From Corynebacterium aurimucosum (GTDB taxonomy: Bacteria > Actinomycetota > Actinomycetes > Mycobacteriales > Mycobacteriaceae), in NCBI RefSeq assembly GCF_030408555.1, contig NZ_CP047048.1:1488001-1552000 (forward strand): 64,000 nt of DNA, in the 5' to 3' direction. The position numbers were made by a program, and so were the translations under genes. Shown one piece after another: positions 12,194-25,966 of this stretch (positions are counted from its first letter, which is position 1; every line of letters starts with the position of its first letter). The notes under the pieces were generated by a model. That model was not told where the DNA came from and ran no database searches. It saw only the letters and a list, made by a program, of their open reading frames with translations.

Positions 12194-12787
12194 CTACACT
12201 TCCCTAGATTCCAAAGAAGGAAGGGTCCCACCATATTCGAGCTTGAGCGCCATGGAATGATTGCGAAGCTTGCGGACCGAGTTCTGGGAAATCGCCTCCT
12301 TGATTTGCTCCATTTCACGACCCAGGATGCTGAGCGATTCACTCATCTCCTCGACAGCAACCGGATCCTCCAGGTCTGTCACATCGAGGTAAGACCTCAC
12401 CAGTTCTTTGGAGTGTTCTTCAATCATGTCGCGCACGAGGGCTTGCTGGTGCGGAGCCTCATCGAGTCGGTGCCAATTGTCTAACACCCACACCGCTGAC
12501 TCATCGAAAGAATCCCACGCACGTTGGACAGGACTAGGAAGCTTGTGCGCTGTAAAGGTGTACCGGACTTCCTCCAAGGTATGGATAAGCTCGCCTTCCC
12601 CTGCCTTTGGTGGCTCCAAAACCTTCTCTTGCCGTGGCGGCGTCACGAATCCAGCAGCCATACCTGTGCAGATTGCGACGACCGGCCACAGGAAGCCCAA
12701 ACCGCCGCCACTTAACACATGGAGGACAACGACGAGCGCGGTAACCGCAACGCCGACAACAACTTTTCGCGAGTTCAAGGCGTTCAT
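12194..12787 (-). CDS. XpaC-like membrane protein
   Basis: 197 residues. Two adjacent N-terminal membrane helices (about residues 8-27 and 30-47) are followed by a charged, helix-rich cytoplasmic region. The C-terminal pattern (LVRSYLDVTDL...MSESLSILGREMEQIKEAI...LRNHSMALKLEYGG) resembles XpaC proteins, annotated as 5-bromo-4-chloroindolyl phosphate hydrolysis proteins, whose real function is unknown. XpaC genes elsewhere often neighbour telA (toxic anion resistance), which is not present here. It lies 35 bases downstream of the VWA lipoprotein gene. The family assignment is by pattern only and is moderately sure; membrane location is well supported. Confidence 0.7.
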   Translation of the reverse strand: MNALNSRKVVVGVAVTALVVVLHVLSGGGLGFLWPVVAICTGMAAGFVTPPRQEKVLEPPKAGEGELIHTLEEVRYTFTAHKLPSPVQRAWDSFDESAVWVLDNWHRLDEAPHQQALVRDMIEEHSKELVRSYLDVTDLEDPVAVEEMSESLSILGREMEQIKEAISQNSVRKLRNHSMALKLEYGGTLPSLESREV

Positions 12788-12822
12788 GTAGGGCAGATCC
12801 TCCTGGGAAAGGTGGAGTTGGT

Positions 12823-14388
12823 TTACTGGTAGGCACGAATTTCTTCGAATGCGGCAGCGAGGTCACCGTTGAGCGCATCAAAGGTCTTGCCACCAGTGAG
12901 CTGAGCAAGTTCTTCCATCTCTTGGATATTGGCTTCACCATACAAAATGACAAAGACCGGAATCTCTTTTTTGTCCTCGGGCAGCTGCTCATAGGCTTCC
13001 TTGAACTGTGCAAATGTGCGCCCACGGGTAACTTCGCCGTCGGTCATGAGCACGACAGTGCCAATATCGCCGCCACTGGTATCCACTTCATCGAAAGCAT
13101 TCAGGACGGCCTCGAAGGTCGCGGTATCACCATCCGCAACGAGGCGTTCCACGCGGTCTGCAAGCTCCTTGGTGGTTGCCGGCTGATCCTTATCCACGCG
13201 TGCACGAGTTGGCTGCTGGGGCTCTGAAGAATACGGAATCAGCTTGATATGCTCGCGATTTCGGAAGGCAACTTGGCCTTCGCCATCTGGGGTGCCGTCA
13301 GCTGAGCCGTCGATAAGCGGGAGCAAACTACTCTTGAGTAGATCCATACGCTCGCCTTCCATGGAGCCGGAGGTATCGAGGACCAAAGCCGTGTTGCCAG
13401 GATTGCGCAGTTCATGGGCAAAGGCAGCCTCCAGCGCATCAACGGTTTGCTCGTTTGCTGGGTAGGGCAGCTCAAAAACAGTGCCGGGCAAGTCAGAATT
13501 ATCTACCCGCAAATGAAAGTCTGTGAGCTTGTCTGGATGCTCCGCAAACCACCCAGCAAGCGCCTGTACTTTTGCTTCTGCGTTTTTGTCTGAAGAGCTC
13601 GCCAAGGAAGACAACGGATAGTCTGCCGAAATCACTCCATCGGAGGGGATGACCACCTCTATGTCTGCTCCGTCATCTTTGAGCTGGTAAAGCACAGATT
13701 CATAGTTAAAGATTGCATCGGCTTGCTCCGGGTGTTCGCGGAAGCGGTCGGCCAACCAGCCAGAGGAACCTGATGTCAGGGTTTGGTTGCCAAAGAGCTC
13801 CTGCACTTTGCCAGTGGATTGCCTGATGTCCTTTTCCGTGAGGGCGCGTCCTGTGTCCGCAAAAGCAGTCGTTGCTGCCGATAGTGCGGAGAAACCCGAA
13901 TTTGAGGTAGAAGGATCCGTCATGCCAAAAGTTATTCCGGAGTCAGCTATTTCTTGCCACGTCGGCTGCTTGCCGGTCCAGCCTTGCTTTTGTGCCACAG
14001 AGGACTGCACGCCGAGAGCTATTGGGGAACGCGCCACGCTGTGTTCTCTTCCCAGCTGGCCATCTGCACCGATAATGCGCGCATAGCGATTGGTGGCAAA
14101 CCACGTCGCGTCATAGGCCCCTTCGAAACCACCTTGCTTAAGTGTGTGAGAATTCGCCAGCGTTCCGTCCTCGGTGGTCATGGTGATGTCGAAGCCGAGG
14201 TCTTGGGAGGCTTCGGCAAGCACGGGCTCCAGAGGTTCGAGCTCCGTTGCCGCCACGATTCTGAGACCCCCGCTGAATGAATTCCCAGCGCCGGGTTTCT
14301 GAGAGTCATCCAACAGATCACCCATCGAACAGGCCGTCAGCGCCATGGTGCCCACTAGGATGAGCAGTACTCTTAGTGACCGAAACAT
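12823..14388 (-). CDS. Solute-binding-like lipoprotein fused to a von Willebrand factor A domain
   Basis: 521 residues. The N-terminus is a lipoprotein signal (LILVGTMALTACSMGD; lipobox LTAC, Cys20). Residues about 40-320 resemble an extracellular solute-binding protein of the ABC type (GLRIVAATELEPLEPVLAEA..., ITFGMTDPSTSNSGFSALSAA). Residues about 330-521 are a VWA domain with a complete MIDAS start, DTSGSMEG, and the later TDGEVTRGRTF segment. The protein should sit on the outer face of the membrane, binding a ligand and metal-dependently a partner protein. No ABC permease or ATPase lies nearby, so transport is unlikely. It sits between a second solute-binding-like gene and the XpaC-like gene. 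Confidence 0.85.
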   Translation of the reverse strand: MFRSLRVLLILVGTMALTACSMGDLLDDSQKPGAGNSFSGGLRIVAATELEPLEPVLAEASQDLGFDITMTTEDGTLANSHTLKQGGFEGAYDATWFATNRYARIIGADGQLGREHSVARSPIALGVQSSVAQKQGWTGKQPTWQEIADSGITFGMTDPSTSNSGFSALSAATTAFADTGRALTEKDIRQSTGKVQELFGNQTLTSGSSGWLADRFREHPEQADAIFNYESVLYQLKDDGADIEVVIPSDGVISADYPLSSLASSSDKNAEAKVQALAGWFAEHPDKLTDFHLRVDNSDLPGTVFELPYPANEQTVDALEAAFAHELRNPGNTALVLDTSGSMEGERMDLLKSSLLPLIDGSADGTPDGEGQVAFRNREHIKLIPYSSEPQQPTRARVDKDQPATTKELADRVERLVADGDTATFEAVLNAFDEVDTSGGDIGTVVLMTDGEVTRGRTFAQFKEAYEQLPEDKKEIPVFVILYGEANIQEMEELAQLTGGKTFDALNGDLAAAFEEIRAYQ

Positions 14389-14426
14389 TCCCTCACAACC
14401 TTCCTGATGCTTGTTACTGCGGAGCC

Positions 14427-15554
14427 TTAACCGACTGCCTGCAGAATTTCCTCAAAATCAGCCCACCGCAGCTGACTATATTCTCCGCCATCCACGGGGA
14501 TACTGTGATCGCTGGATGGATCAAATTTCGAGCTGAAGCCGGAGGCCTCTGTGCTGAGCTCGAGCCTCTCCATCACCGCAGGGATGCCGTCCTCATTCAT
14601 TGCTTTAGCAAACAGCGCTCCCTCCTCAGTGCGAGGAATGACGATGCTGGTCAACGTCGTCGGTGGGTTCAGGGCTAAGGACGTATAGCGGGACAGGTCC
14701 TCACCTTCGTGGAGCAGGCGCACGTACTGATCGGTAGTTGCCAAGACCATGGGCATCTCCCCCTTATCTACCCGAAGAAAAGCATCGAGAATTCCCTGGT
14801 CGGTGGTCTCACTGTAGCCTTGTTCCGCTACGAGACCCCGCATGATGTCATCAGCTTCCGCATCAATCTTCGCCTTGTCATCGCGTCCTAGCTTCTTCTC
14901 CGCGTAATCCGCCCCAACGGTGCGTAGGACACGGGCGTAGCGCAATGCGGCAAAAGACTGGCTTACCTGGGGCACTGCAACATCCACGACACGCGGCGAG
15001 CCGAAGGTTGGGCTAATGTCACGCCAGCGAGTGTTTTCCTGGGACATGTCCACCAAGGTCTCTACGTTCAACGAAGCTAGGTTGTCGGATTCCGTGACCA
15101 AGTCGTGGTTCTTCATGTCCTCTACAAGCTCGCTATGCACCAGCACCAACAACTGATTGCCAAATACCATCGGAGAACCTTCATCCAGTTCCGCCAACTC
15201 CGGGTTGGTATTGCGTAGGTCAGACACCCACGCAGCGCCATTGGGGTCCGTCAAAATGAAGTCATAATCCTTGTCCACGCTGCTGCTGTGCTCAACGAAA
15301 TCACGAGCCGGCACAACATCGAGGTCGAGCTCGATGTTGTGTTTCTCTAAAGCCTCGAGCAGGGCCGGGTCTTTAAAGGTAGCTTCCAGTTCTGGACTAA
15401 TTGCGCCCGTGACAAGGGTCGTGTCCTTGAAAAAGTTGAACTTCGGCAGGGAATCTCCGCCACGCCCCACCACGAGGGAGGCCACGGCGAGGGCGATGAA
15501 CACTGCGGCGAATACGAAGGATTTAGTACGCTTCGTCGACGATGTGCTGCTCAT
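14427..15554 (-). CDS. Membrane-anchored solute-binding-like protein
   Basis: 375 residues with one N-terminal membrane segment (SFVFAAVFIALAVASLVVG, about residues 11-29) and no lipobox, so it is a signal anchor or an uncleaved or type I signal. The remainder resembles a periplasmic-binding fold: TTLVTGAISPELEATF start, YDFILTDPNGAAWVS, GNQLLVLVHSE, and a hinge-like FAALRYARVLR. It is related in architecture to the binding half of the downstream VWA lipoprotein. First gene of the series running to tyrS; 38 bases separate it from the next gene. The function is unknown; the fold assignment is inferred from composition and order of motifs. Confidence 0.7.
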   Translation of the reverse strand: MSSTSSTKRTKSFVFAAVFIALAVASLVVGRGGDSLPKFNFFKDTTLVTGAISPELEATFKDPALLEALEKHNIELDLDVVPARDFVEHSSSVDKDYDFILTDPNGAAWVSDLRNTNPELAELDEGSPMVFGNQLLVLVHSELVEDMKNHDLVTESDNLASLNVETLVDMSQENTRWRDISPTFGSPRVVDVAVPQVSQSFAALRYARVLRTVGADYAEKKLGRDDKAKIDAEADDIMRGLVAEQGYSETTDQGILDAFLRVDKGEMPMVLATTDQYVRLLHEGEDLSRYTSLALNPPTTLTSIVIPRTEEGALFAKAMNEDGIPAVMERLELSTEASGFSSKFDPSSDHSIPVDGGEYSQLRWADFEEILQAVG

Positions 15555-15602
15555 GATCTAAATCATAAAGTGATCTTCTTCTCATTGCTGGGTAAAGGAA
15601 GG

Positions 15603-15644
15603 GGGTGAGGGGGTAAAGCGGGAGCCCGCTGTCCTGCCTCACCC
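15603..15644 (-). terminator. Terminator after ornithine cyclodeaminase
   Basis: Nested hairpin on the minus strand just after the stop at 15651: an outer stem GGGTGAGG/CCTCACCC encloses AGCGGG-ct-CCCGCT followed by TTTACCCCC. The inner stem with its short T run is the likely terminating element, separating the permease-cyclodeaminase pair from the module downstream. Confidence 0.6.
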
Positions 15645-15650
15645 AGTTCT

Positions 15651-16688
15651 TTAAAGAAGAGAAGGAACGTTCGCTACCAAAGAGTAGAGGTCCTTCGGGT
15701 CCTCAGGGTTAGCAATGATATCAATCTCGGACTCTAGGTCGGTGCCCCGAACAGAATCGCGTAGATAACGCAGAGCAGAGAAATCATTAATAGCGAATCC
15801 GACGTCATCAAAAAGCGTAATCTGCTCCTCGCTATCGCGGCCCGTGGCCTGGCCTGTCAGTACCTGATAAAACTCGACGACTGGGAAATCCTCCGGCTTC
15901 TGCTGAATCTCGCCCTCAATGCGGGTTTGCTCGGGAAACTCAACAAAGACTTTTGACTTGTCCAAAATCGAGCTTTCCAGCTCCGTCTTGCCGGGACAAT
16001 CACCGCCCACAGCGTTGAGATGCACGCCCGGGAGAACATGGCGCTCAGCCAGAATCTGGTTCTGCGCTTTATCCGCCGTGCAGGTGGTGATGATATCCGC
16101 GCCCTGCACCACCTCATCGACACTCGTGCAGGCAGTGATACTAAAGCCCAGCGGCTCAAGATTGCGCCTAAACTTTTCTACCGCCTGTGGGTCAATGTCG
16201 TAGATGGCTATGTCATCAATCCCCATGACTCCGCGGAAGGCCAGTGCTTGAAATTCCGACTGGGAACCAGCCCCGACCATGGCCATCCTTTTCGAATCCT
16301 GCCGGGCCAGGTGTTTGGCAACCATGGCCGAGGTAGCGGCCGTGCGCAGCGCTGTGAGCAGAGTCATCTCTGCTTCGAAGGTGGGGTAGCCATTGTCGAC
16401 GTCGGCAAGCACGCCGAAGGCCGTAACCGTTTGGAATCCGCGCGCGGGATTGGAGGGGTGACCGTTGACGTACTTAAAGGAATACTCCTTACCGTTGGAA
16501 GTGGGCATAAGTTCGATGACGCCAAACGGGGTGTGGGAGGCAACTCGGGCGATTTTGTCGAAGCGCTCCCATTCGCAATAGTCCGCTTCAAGGTAATCCA
16601 CCATACCGGTGATGATGTTTTCTACTCCCTCGCGCTGTATCCAGCGTGCCATGTTTTCTACATCAACAAACTTGACTGCGTGATTCAT
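15651..16688 (-). CDS. ocd: Ornithine cyclodeaminase family protein
   Basis: 345 residues, the typical length. It would convert L-ornithine to L-proline and ammonia with NAD+ as internal cofactor. The Rossmann motif appears as MVGAGSQSEFQALAF (about residues 137-151), followed by the acidic end of beta-2, IYDIDPQA. RTAATSAMVAKHLAR and the GDCPGKTEL region match ornithine cyclodeaminases rather than alanine dehydrogenases or lysine cyclodeaminases, though substrate cannot be proved. It lies 26 bases downstream of an amino-acid permease gene and has GGAG about 9 bases before the ATG. It is next to the arginine cluster, which makes ornithine. Confidence 0.88.
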   Translation of the reverse strand: MNHAVKFVDVENMARWIQREGVENIITGMVDYLEADYCEWERFDKIARVASHTPFGVIELMPTSNGKEYSFKYVNGHPSNPARGFQTVTAFGVLADVDNGYPTFEAEMTLLTALRTAATSAMVAKHLARQDSKRMAMVGAGSQSEFQALAFRGVMGIDDIAIYDIDPQAVEKFRRNLEPLGFSITACTSVDEVVQGADIITTCTADKAQNQILAERHVLPGVHLNAVGGDCPGKTELESSILDKSKVFVEFPEQTRIEGEIQQKPEDFPVVEFYQVLTGQATGRDSEEQITLFDDVGFAINDFSALRYLRDSVRGTDLESEIDIIANPEDPKDLYSLVANVPSLL

Positions 16689-16714
16689 CTCTTTCTCCGC
16701 TCTTGATTCTTGTC

Positions 16715-18232
16715 TTAGTTCTTAGGGTGAAGGTCCGTCTGCGGCGCAGCCGGGAAGCGCGATGTGGGCAGGTGCTTGGCCTTCCTCTCCGCCGCGATGG
16801 CATAAATGCGCTCACGCCAGGCAAACCACATGGCTGCGAATACCGGAATGAGCAGCAGCGTCGAAGCCAAGGCAAAAGTTCCGATTGGGTAATCGAAGGC
16901 CATGAGAAGGATGACCACGGCGATGAAAGCCAACACCGACCAGTCACCGGCTTGTCCGAATGGTGAGCGGTATGTCGGGCGGGTATAGCGACCCTTCTTG
17001 GCCAGCTGCACAAATTTAATGTGTGACATGGCTACTGCCGCCCACGACGCCAATGTTCCGAGCGCCGCGAGGTTCAACACGATTTCAAAAGCCATCTCCG
17101 GCACGACATAGTTGAGAAACACACCGGTGAGGCCGACGAAGGCAGCCATCACGATGCCGCCATAGGGAACGCCGGATTTAGACATGCGGGCACCGAATTT
17201 AGGGCCGGATCCAGCGGTGGACATGTTGTACATGATGCGGCCCGTGGAATATAGCCCGGCGTTCAGAGAGGAAATAGCTGCAGTGATAACCACCAGCTGG
17301 AAGATGGGCGCCGCATAGCCTGCCCCGAGGGTCTCAAAGAAGGTCACAAAGGGCGAAACCTCCGCCACGTAGGTCGTATACGGCAGCACCAAGGTCAGCA
17401 GCAGGACGCTGCCGAAGTAGAAGACCACGATGCGGAACAACACGCTGTTGACTGCACGCGGAATATGCTTCTCGACATCCTTGGTCTCGCCAGAGGTGGT
17501 GCCCACCAGCTCGATGCCGGCGTAGGCGAAGACCACGCCTTGAATGACGATAACCGCAGGAAGCAGACCATTCGGCAGCCAACCGCCGGCATCAGCAATG
17601 AGGCTAAACCCAGTCGGATCACCATTCGGATGGCCTAAAATAACCACACCAATCGCCACCACCATAAAAATGATCAGCGCAACGATCTTGATCATGGAGA
17701 ACCAATACTCCAGCTCGCCAAAGATCTTCACTGAGAGCATGTTGAACAGCAGGATGCTGCACACCACACCGAGAGCGAGCAACCATTGCGGGACGGCGTC
17801 AAGCCACGTGGTATATTGCCCAAACCACTTGATGTAGATGGCCACTGCGGTGCCATCTGCCACCAACGTCGCCGCCCAATTTCCCCAGTAGAGCCAACCG
17901 GTCACGAAGGCAGTCTTTTCGCCATAAAACTCACGCGCGTAGGAGACGAAAGAACCTGAGCTCGGGCGGTACACGATGAGTTCACCGAGCGAGCGCAAAA
18001 TGATGTAGCCGAAGAATCCACACACCAAGTACAAGACGGCCAGGAAGGGTCCCGCCGTTTGGAGGCGCCCGCCGGTGCCGAGCAGCAACCCAGTACCGAT
18101 GGCAGAGCCGATGGCAATCATCTGCAGCTGACGGTTGCTCATCCCCTTCTGGAGGCCGTGGTCTTCCGAAGCATAGACCGCCTTCTCTTTCTCATGAGAC
18201 TCCGCGTTGGGCGGCCGAAGTGTTTCAGTCAT
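16715..18232 (-). CDS. Amino-acid permease, APC superfamily (AAT type)
   Basis: 505 residues with about 12 hydrophobic segments. The start is characteristic of the AAT family: QLQMIAIGSAIGTGLLLGTGGRLQTAGP (residues about 35-62) with the consensus GTGL-LG. The GELIVYRPSSGSFVSYARE and FAYAGIELVGTTSGE motifs follow the asparagine/aromatic/proline permeases (AnsP/AroP/ProY group). The gene precedes ocd by 26 bases, so it may import ornithine, proline or another nitrogen-rich amino acid; the substrate is inferred from context only. TATAAC upstream (about 18275) could be its -10. Confidence 0.88.
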   Translation of the reverse strand: MTETLRPPNAESHEKEKAVYASEDHGLQKGMSNRQLQMIAIGSAIGTGLLLGTGGRLQTAGPFLAVLYLVCGFFGYIILRSLGELIVYRPSSGSFVSYAREFYGEKTAFVTGWLYWGNWAATLVADGTAVAIYIKWFGQYTTWLDAVPQWLLALGVVCSILLFNMLSVKIFGELEYWFSMIKIVALIIFMVVAIGVVILGHPNGDPTGFSLIADAGGWLPNGLLPAVIVIQGVVFAYAGIELVGTTSGETKDVEKHIPRAVNSVLFRIVVFYFGSVLLLTLVLPYTTYVAEVSPFVTFFETLGAGYAAPIFQLVVITAAISSLNAGLYSTGRIMYNMSTAGSGPKFGARMSKSGVPYGGIVMAAFVGLTGVFLNYVVPEMAFEIVLNLAALGTLASWAAVAMSHIKFVQLAKKGRYTRPTYRSPFGQAGDWSVLAFIAVVILLMAFDYPIGTFALASTLLLIPVFAAMWFAWRERIYAIAAERKAKHLPTSRFPAAPQTDLHPKN

Positions 18233-18400
18233 AAGGGAGATAGTCCTTTCCGAATCCGGAACGCGATGGAGCTTCGCATTCCCTAAGGAAACGTTATAGG
18301 AACCTTATGAGACGCAACTCACTCCTACCCCCGTGCTGTGATGCACGACAACTATACGCAGTGGAAAAGAGCGCTCTGCGTCACCCCCACATAAGAAAAG

Positions 18401-18429
18401 AACCGCATGGCCAGAAGGACCATGCGGTT
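18401..18429 (-). terminator. Terminator after argH
   Basis: Perfect 10-bp stem AACCGCATGG / CCATGCGGTT with a 9-base loop, then CTTTTCTTAT on the minus strand, 17 bases past the argH stop. It ends the argGH unit. The 18233-18400 stretch between it and the permease start holds only the likely permease promoter. Confidence 0.85.
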
Positions 18430-18445
18430 AGAGAAGCTGGCGCGT

Positions 18446-21117
<2,672 letters not shown>

Positions 21118-21168
21118 AGTAGTTTGCTCCTTTAAGACAGACAGGTGCTAAAAATTGAACTGATTTAT

Positions 21169-21196
21169 ATTATACAGACTTACGTATAAATGTTAA
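21169..21196 (-). promoter_or_regulatory. argG promoter
   Basis: Minus strand: -35 TTAACA (21196-21191), 16-base spacer, -10 TATAAT (21174-21169, full consensus). The -35 overlaps the argR stop codon. The surrounding AT-rich sequence (TACGTATAAATG, ATTTATATTATA, AAAATTGAAC) is where an ArgR operator would be expected, but I cannot pick out a certain ARG box. Confidence 0.7.
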
Positions 21197-21678
21197 ATAG
21201 TACGGCTGGTGAGCTTTTCTGCAAGCTCACGGCCTCCTAGTCCTTCACGGGCAAGGACAAAGATGGTGTCATCGCCAGCAATACAACCCACCACATCTGG
21301 CAGGCCCACGCGATCAATGAAGGATGCTAGGTACTGGGCAGCGCCCGCGGGAGTACGAAGCATCGCGATGTTGCCGGAGAAGTCGTGGGAGACCACGAGT
21401 TCATCGAGCATGCGACGCAGCTTCTCGCGCGGACCGTTGAGCTGGTCTTCGAATTGCTCTAACTCGCCGCCCACCACGTAGAAGGACCGGCCACCATCGC
21501 GTTTCACTTTCTTGGCGCCCAGCTCATCGAGGTCGCGCGACAAGGTGGCTTGTGTGATGTCGATTCCCTCATCGAGCAAGAGCTCGGAGAGCTGGACTTG
21601 GCTCGTGACCCGCGTGCGGTCAAGAATCTCCAAGATCTTTGCTTGGCGGGCATTGCGCGTAGTTGGTGTTGTCGTCAT
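21193..21678 (-). CDS. argR: Arginine repressor
   Basis: 161 residues from [20 protein letters not shown]-terminal winged HTH (about residues 8-75, with [30 protein letters not shown] containing the ArgR recognition helix SRDLDEL). The C-terminal hexamerisation and arginine-binding domain includes [24 protein letters not shown], with the GDDT motif that binds arginine. A longer frame back to 21783 runs into argF and is rejected; the start lies 4 bases beyond the argF stop codon. Placement inside the operon it controls fits autoregulation. Confidence 0.95.
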   Translation of the reverse strand: MTTTPTTRNARQAKILEILDRTRVTSQVQLSELLLDEGIDITQATLSRDLDELGAKKVKRDGGRSFYVVGGELEQFEDQLNGPREKLRRMLDELVVSHDFSGNIAMLRTPAGAAQYLASFIDRVGLPDVVGCIAGDDTIFVLAREGLGGRELAEKLTSRTI

Positions 21679-21682
21679 GCGC

Positions 21683-23771
<2,089 letters not shown>

Positions 23772-23775
<4 letters not shown>

Positions 23776-24707
23776 TTGTTATCGTCCTTCCTAAAGATCG
23801 TGCCTTCTGGGTAGTCCTCACGGTTGTAATCAGTGGGCAGCACCATCGTGCCGATACCGCCCGTAGTGAGCAGCTCCAGCAACACGGCGTGAGCAATACG
23901 CCCGTCGATGACATGGGCGGCGCTCACACCACCCTCGACGGCCATGAGGCAGGACTCCATCTTCGGAATCATGCCCGAATCCAAGCCGGGGAGCAGTGCC
24001 CTGAGCTTGTCAACCTCAATTTTCGATACCAGGGATTCGCGGTTGGGCCAATCGGTATACAGACCCTCCACATTGGTGAGGATAACCAGGCGTTCGGCAC
24101 CTAGGGCTCGTGCCAGCGCGCCGGCAGCGATATCCGCGTTAATGTTGTAGACCTCGCCGTCATTTCCGGGAGCGATGGTGGACACCACCGGGATGCGCCC
24201 GGCCTCGATGATGTCCATGACAGCAGAAGGTTCGACGCTGACAATGTCCCCCACCATGCCAATATCGGTGGGCTCACCGTCGACGTCAACGAGCCGCTTG
24301 CGGGCTTTAAACAACCCAGCATCCTCACCGGAAGTTCCCACAGCATAGGGACCATGGGAGTTGATGAGATTGACCAACCCGCGCCCCACTTGGCCGAAGA
24401 GAACCATGCGGACCACGTCCATGATTTCCGGGGTGGTCACCCGGAAGCCACCTTTGAATTCCCCTTCAATGCCCAGCTTGCCTAACATCTCATTGATCTG
24501 CGGTCCGCCACCATGCACCACGACGGGCTTAGCGCCCACGGTGCGCAGGAAAACCATGTCGGCGGCGAAGGCAGCCTTGAGCGAGTCATCCACCATCGCG
24601 TTACCGCCGTACTTGACGACGACGATCTTGTCGCGGTAGTGCTGCAGCCACGGCAAAGCTTCCGCGAGCACCGTGGCGCGGTCAGCATTGCTTAATCCCT
24701 GAAGCAT
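23772..24707 (-). CDS. argB: Acetylglutamate kinase
   Basis: Phosphorylates N-acetylglutamate. 311 residues. The amino-acid kinase core is clear: [10 protein letters not shown] (about residues 31-40), [13 protein letters not shown] (about 63-75), [15 protein letters not shown] and LTNVEGLY. This is the arginine-sensitive step in corynebacteria, which route acetylglutamate through argJ recycling. GGGGAGG precedes the ATG by 4 bases. Confidence 0.97.
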
Positions 24708-24725
24708 TCTTCCTCCCCGTGAGAA

Positions 24726-25883
24726 CTAAGAGCTATACGCGGAGTTGATCTCCACGTAGTCATGGGACAAGTCGGTGGTACGCACGAAGGCAGTACCGCT
24801 TCCTCCGGTTCCGAGGTCCACGCGCACGTCAATGTCGGCGCCAGAAAGGTCAACATCGCGCGCCCCGGGCGCACCAGTGGACTTAACGCATACGGCCTGG
24901 TCATTGAAGAACACGGAAATATTCTCCGGGTCCATATCGGCATCCGCCACGCCCACTGCGGCGAGCACGCGGCCCCAGTTGGGATCCGAGCCGAACATCG
25001 CGCACTTGAAGAGGTTGTCGCGCCCTAACGTCCGCGCAGCGTTCAGCGCCTGCTCATTGGTGCTCGTTCCCTCCACGGTGATCTTTACGCGCTTGGTCAC
25101 GCCCTCAGCGTCTGCCTGGAGCTGGTCCGCGATATCGGAGCACACGGCCAGGACCGCTGCATCCAACTCCTCCTGGCTCGGTTCTACACCAGAAGCACCA
25201 GAGGACAGGATGATGACGGTGTCGTTCGTTGACGTCGAACCGTCCACATCGAGCGTGTTGAAGGTCTGATCACTGGCGGCCTGCAGGGCCGAGTGCAATG
25301 CTTGTGGGGAGGCCACGGCATCCGTGGTCACGCATACCAGCATGGTGGCCAGCGAGGGAGCCATCATACCCACGCCTTTGCCCATCGCGCCCATGCTCCA
25401 GCCGTCGGACTCGACGACTGCTTCCTTAATTACGGTATCGGTGGTCATGATGGCCTCTGCCGCAGCCTGACCGTGAGCCTTATCCGCACCCAAATTCCCG
25501 GCAACCACCCCGATGCCTGCTAGCGCCTGCTCCATGGGCAGTGGCTCTCCGATGAGGCCCGTCGAGCAAGCAGCAATGTTGGCTACAGGAATACCCGTGT
25601 GTTCGGAAACAGCGGCAACCATCGCCGCGGCGTCCTTGTCTCCCTGCTCGCCGTTGCAGGCATTAGCGTTGCCAGAGTTATAAATAACTGCTTGAAGTGT
25701 GCCATCGGCTACTGCCTCGCGGGAAAGCTTCACGGGTGCGGCCACCACGCGGTTGCGGGTGAACACCGCCGCTGCGTCGAAATTCGGGCCCTGGTTAACC
25801 ACGAGTGCCATATCAGGCTTTCCCGAGGGCTTAATCCCCGCCCTCGTGGCCGCTGCCAGGAAACCTGCGGGTGCAGTGATCAT
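24726..25883 (-). CDS. argJ: Bifunctional glutamate N-acetyltransferase / ornithine acetyltransferase
   Basis: Recycles the acetyl group from N-acetylornithine to glutamate, so no separate argE is needed. 385 residues. The self-cleavage site is in [20 protein letters not shown], where the Thr of ATML becomes the N-terminal nucleophile of the beta chain (about residue 180). The N-terminal [12 protein letters not shown] and C-terminal VEINSAYSS endings are typical. AAGGAG lies 9 bases before the ATG. Confidence 0.96.
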   Translation of the reverse strand: MITAPAGFLAAATRAGIKPSGKPDMALVVNQGPNFDAAAVFTRNRVVAAPVKLSREAVADGTLQAVIYNSGNANACNGEQGDKDAAAMVAAVSEHTGIPVANIAACSTGLIGEPLPMEQALAGIGVVAGNLGADKAHGQAAAEAIMTTDTVIKEAVVESDGWSMGAMGKGVGMMAPSLATMLVCVTTDAVASPQALHSALQAASDQTFNTLDVDGSTSTNDTVIILSSGASGVEPSQEELDAAVLAVCSDIADQLQADAEGVTKRVKITVEGTSTNEQALNAARTLGRDNLFKCAMFGSDPNWGRVLAAVGVADADMDPENISVFFNDQAVCVKSTGAPGARDVDLSGADIDVRVDLGTGGSGTAFVRTTDLSHDYVEINSAYSS

Positions 25884-25966
25884 TTTTATTTTCTCCTTGT
25901 CTTAACAGAACGGAAGTCCCCACGGAATTGGATAGCGCGGGGAACGCGCGCGAGTATTTCGAGTGC

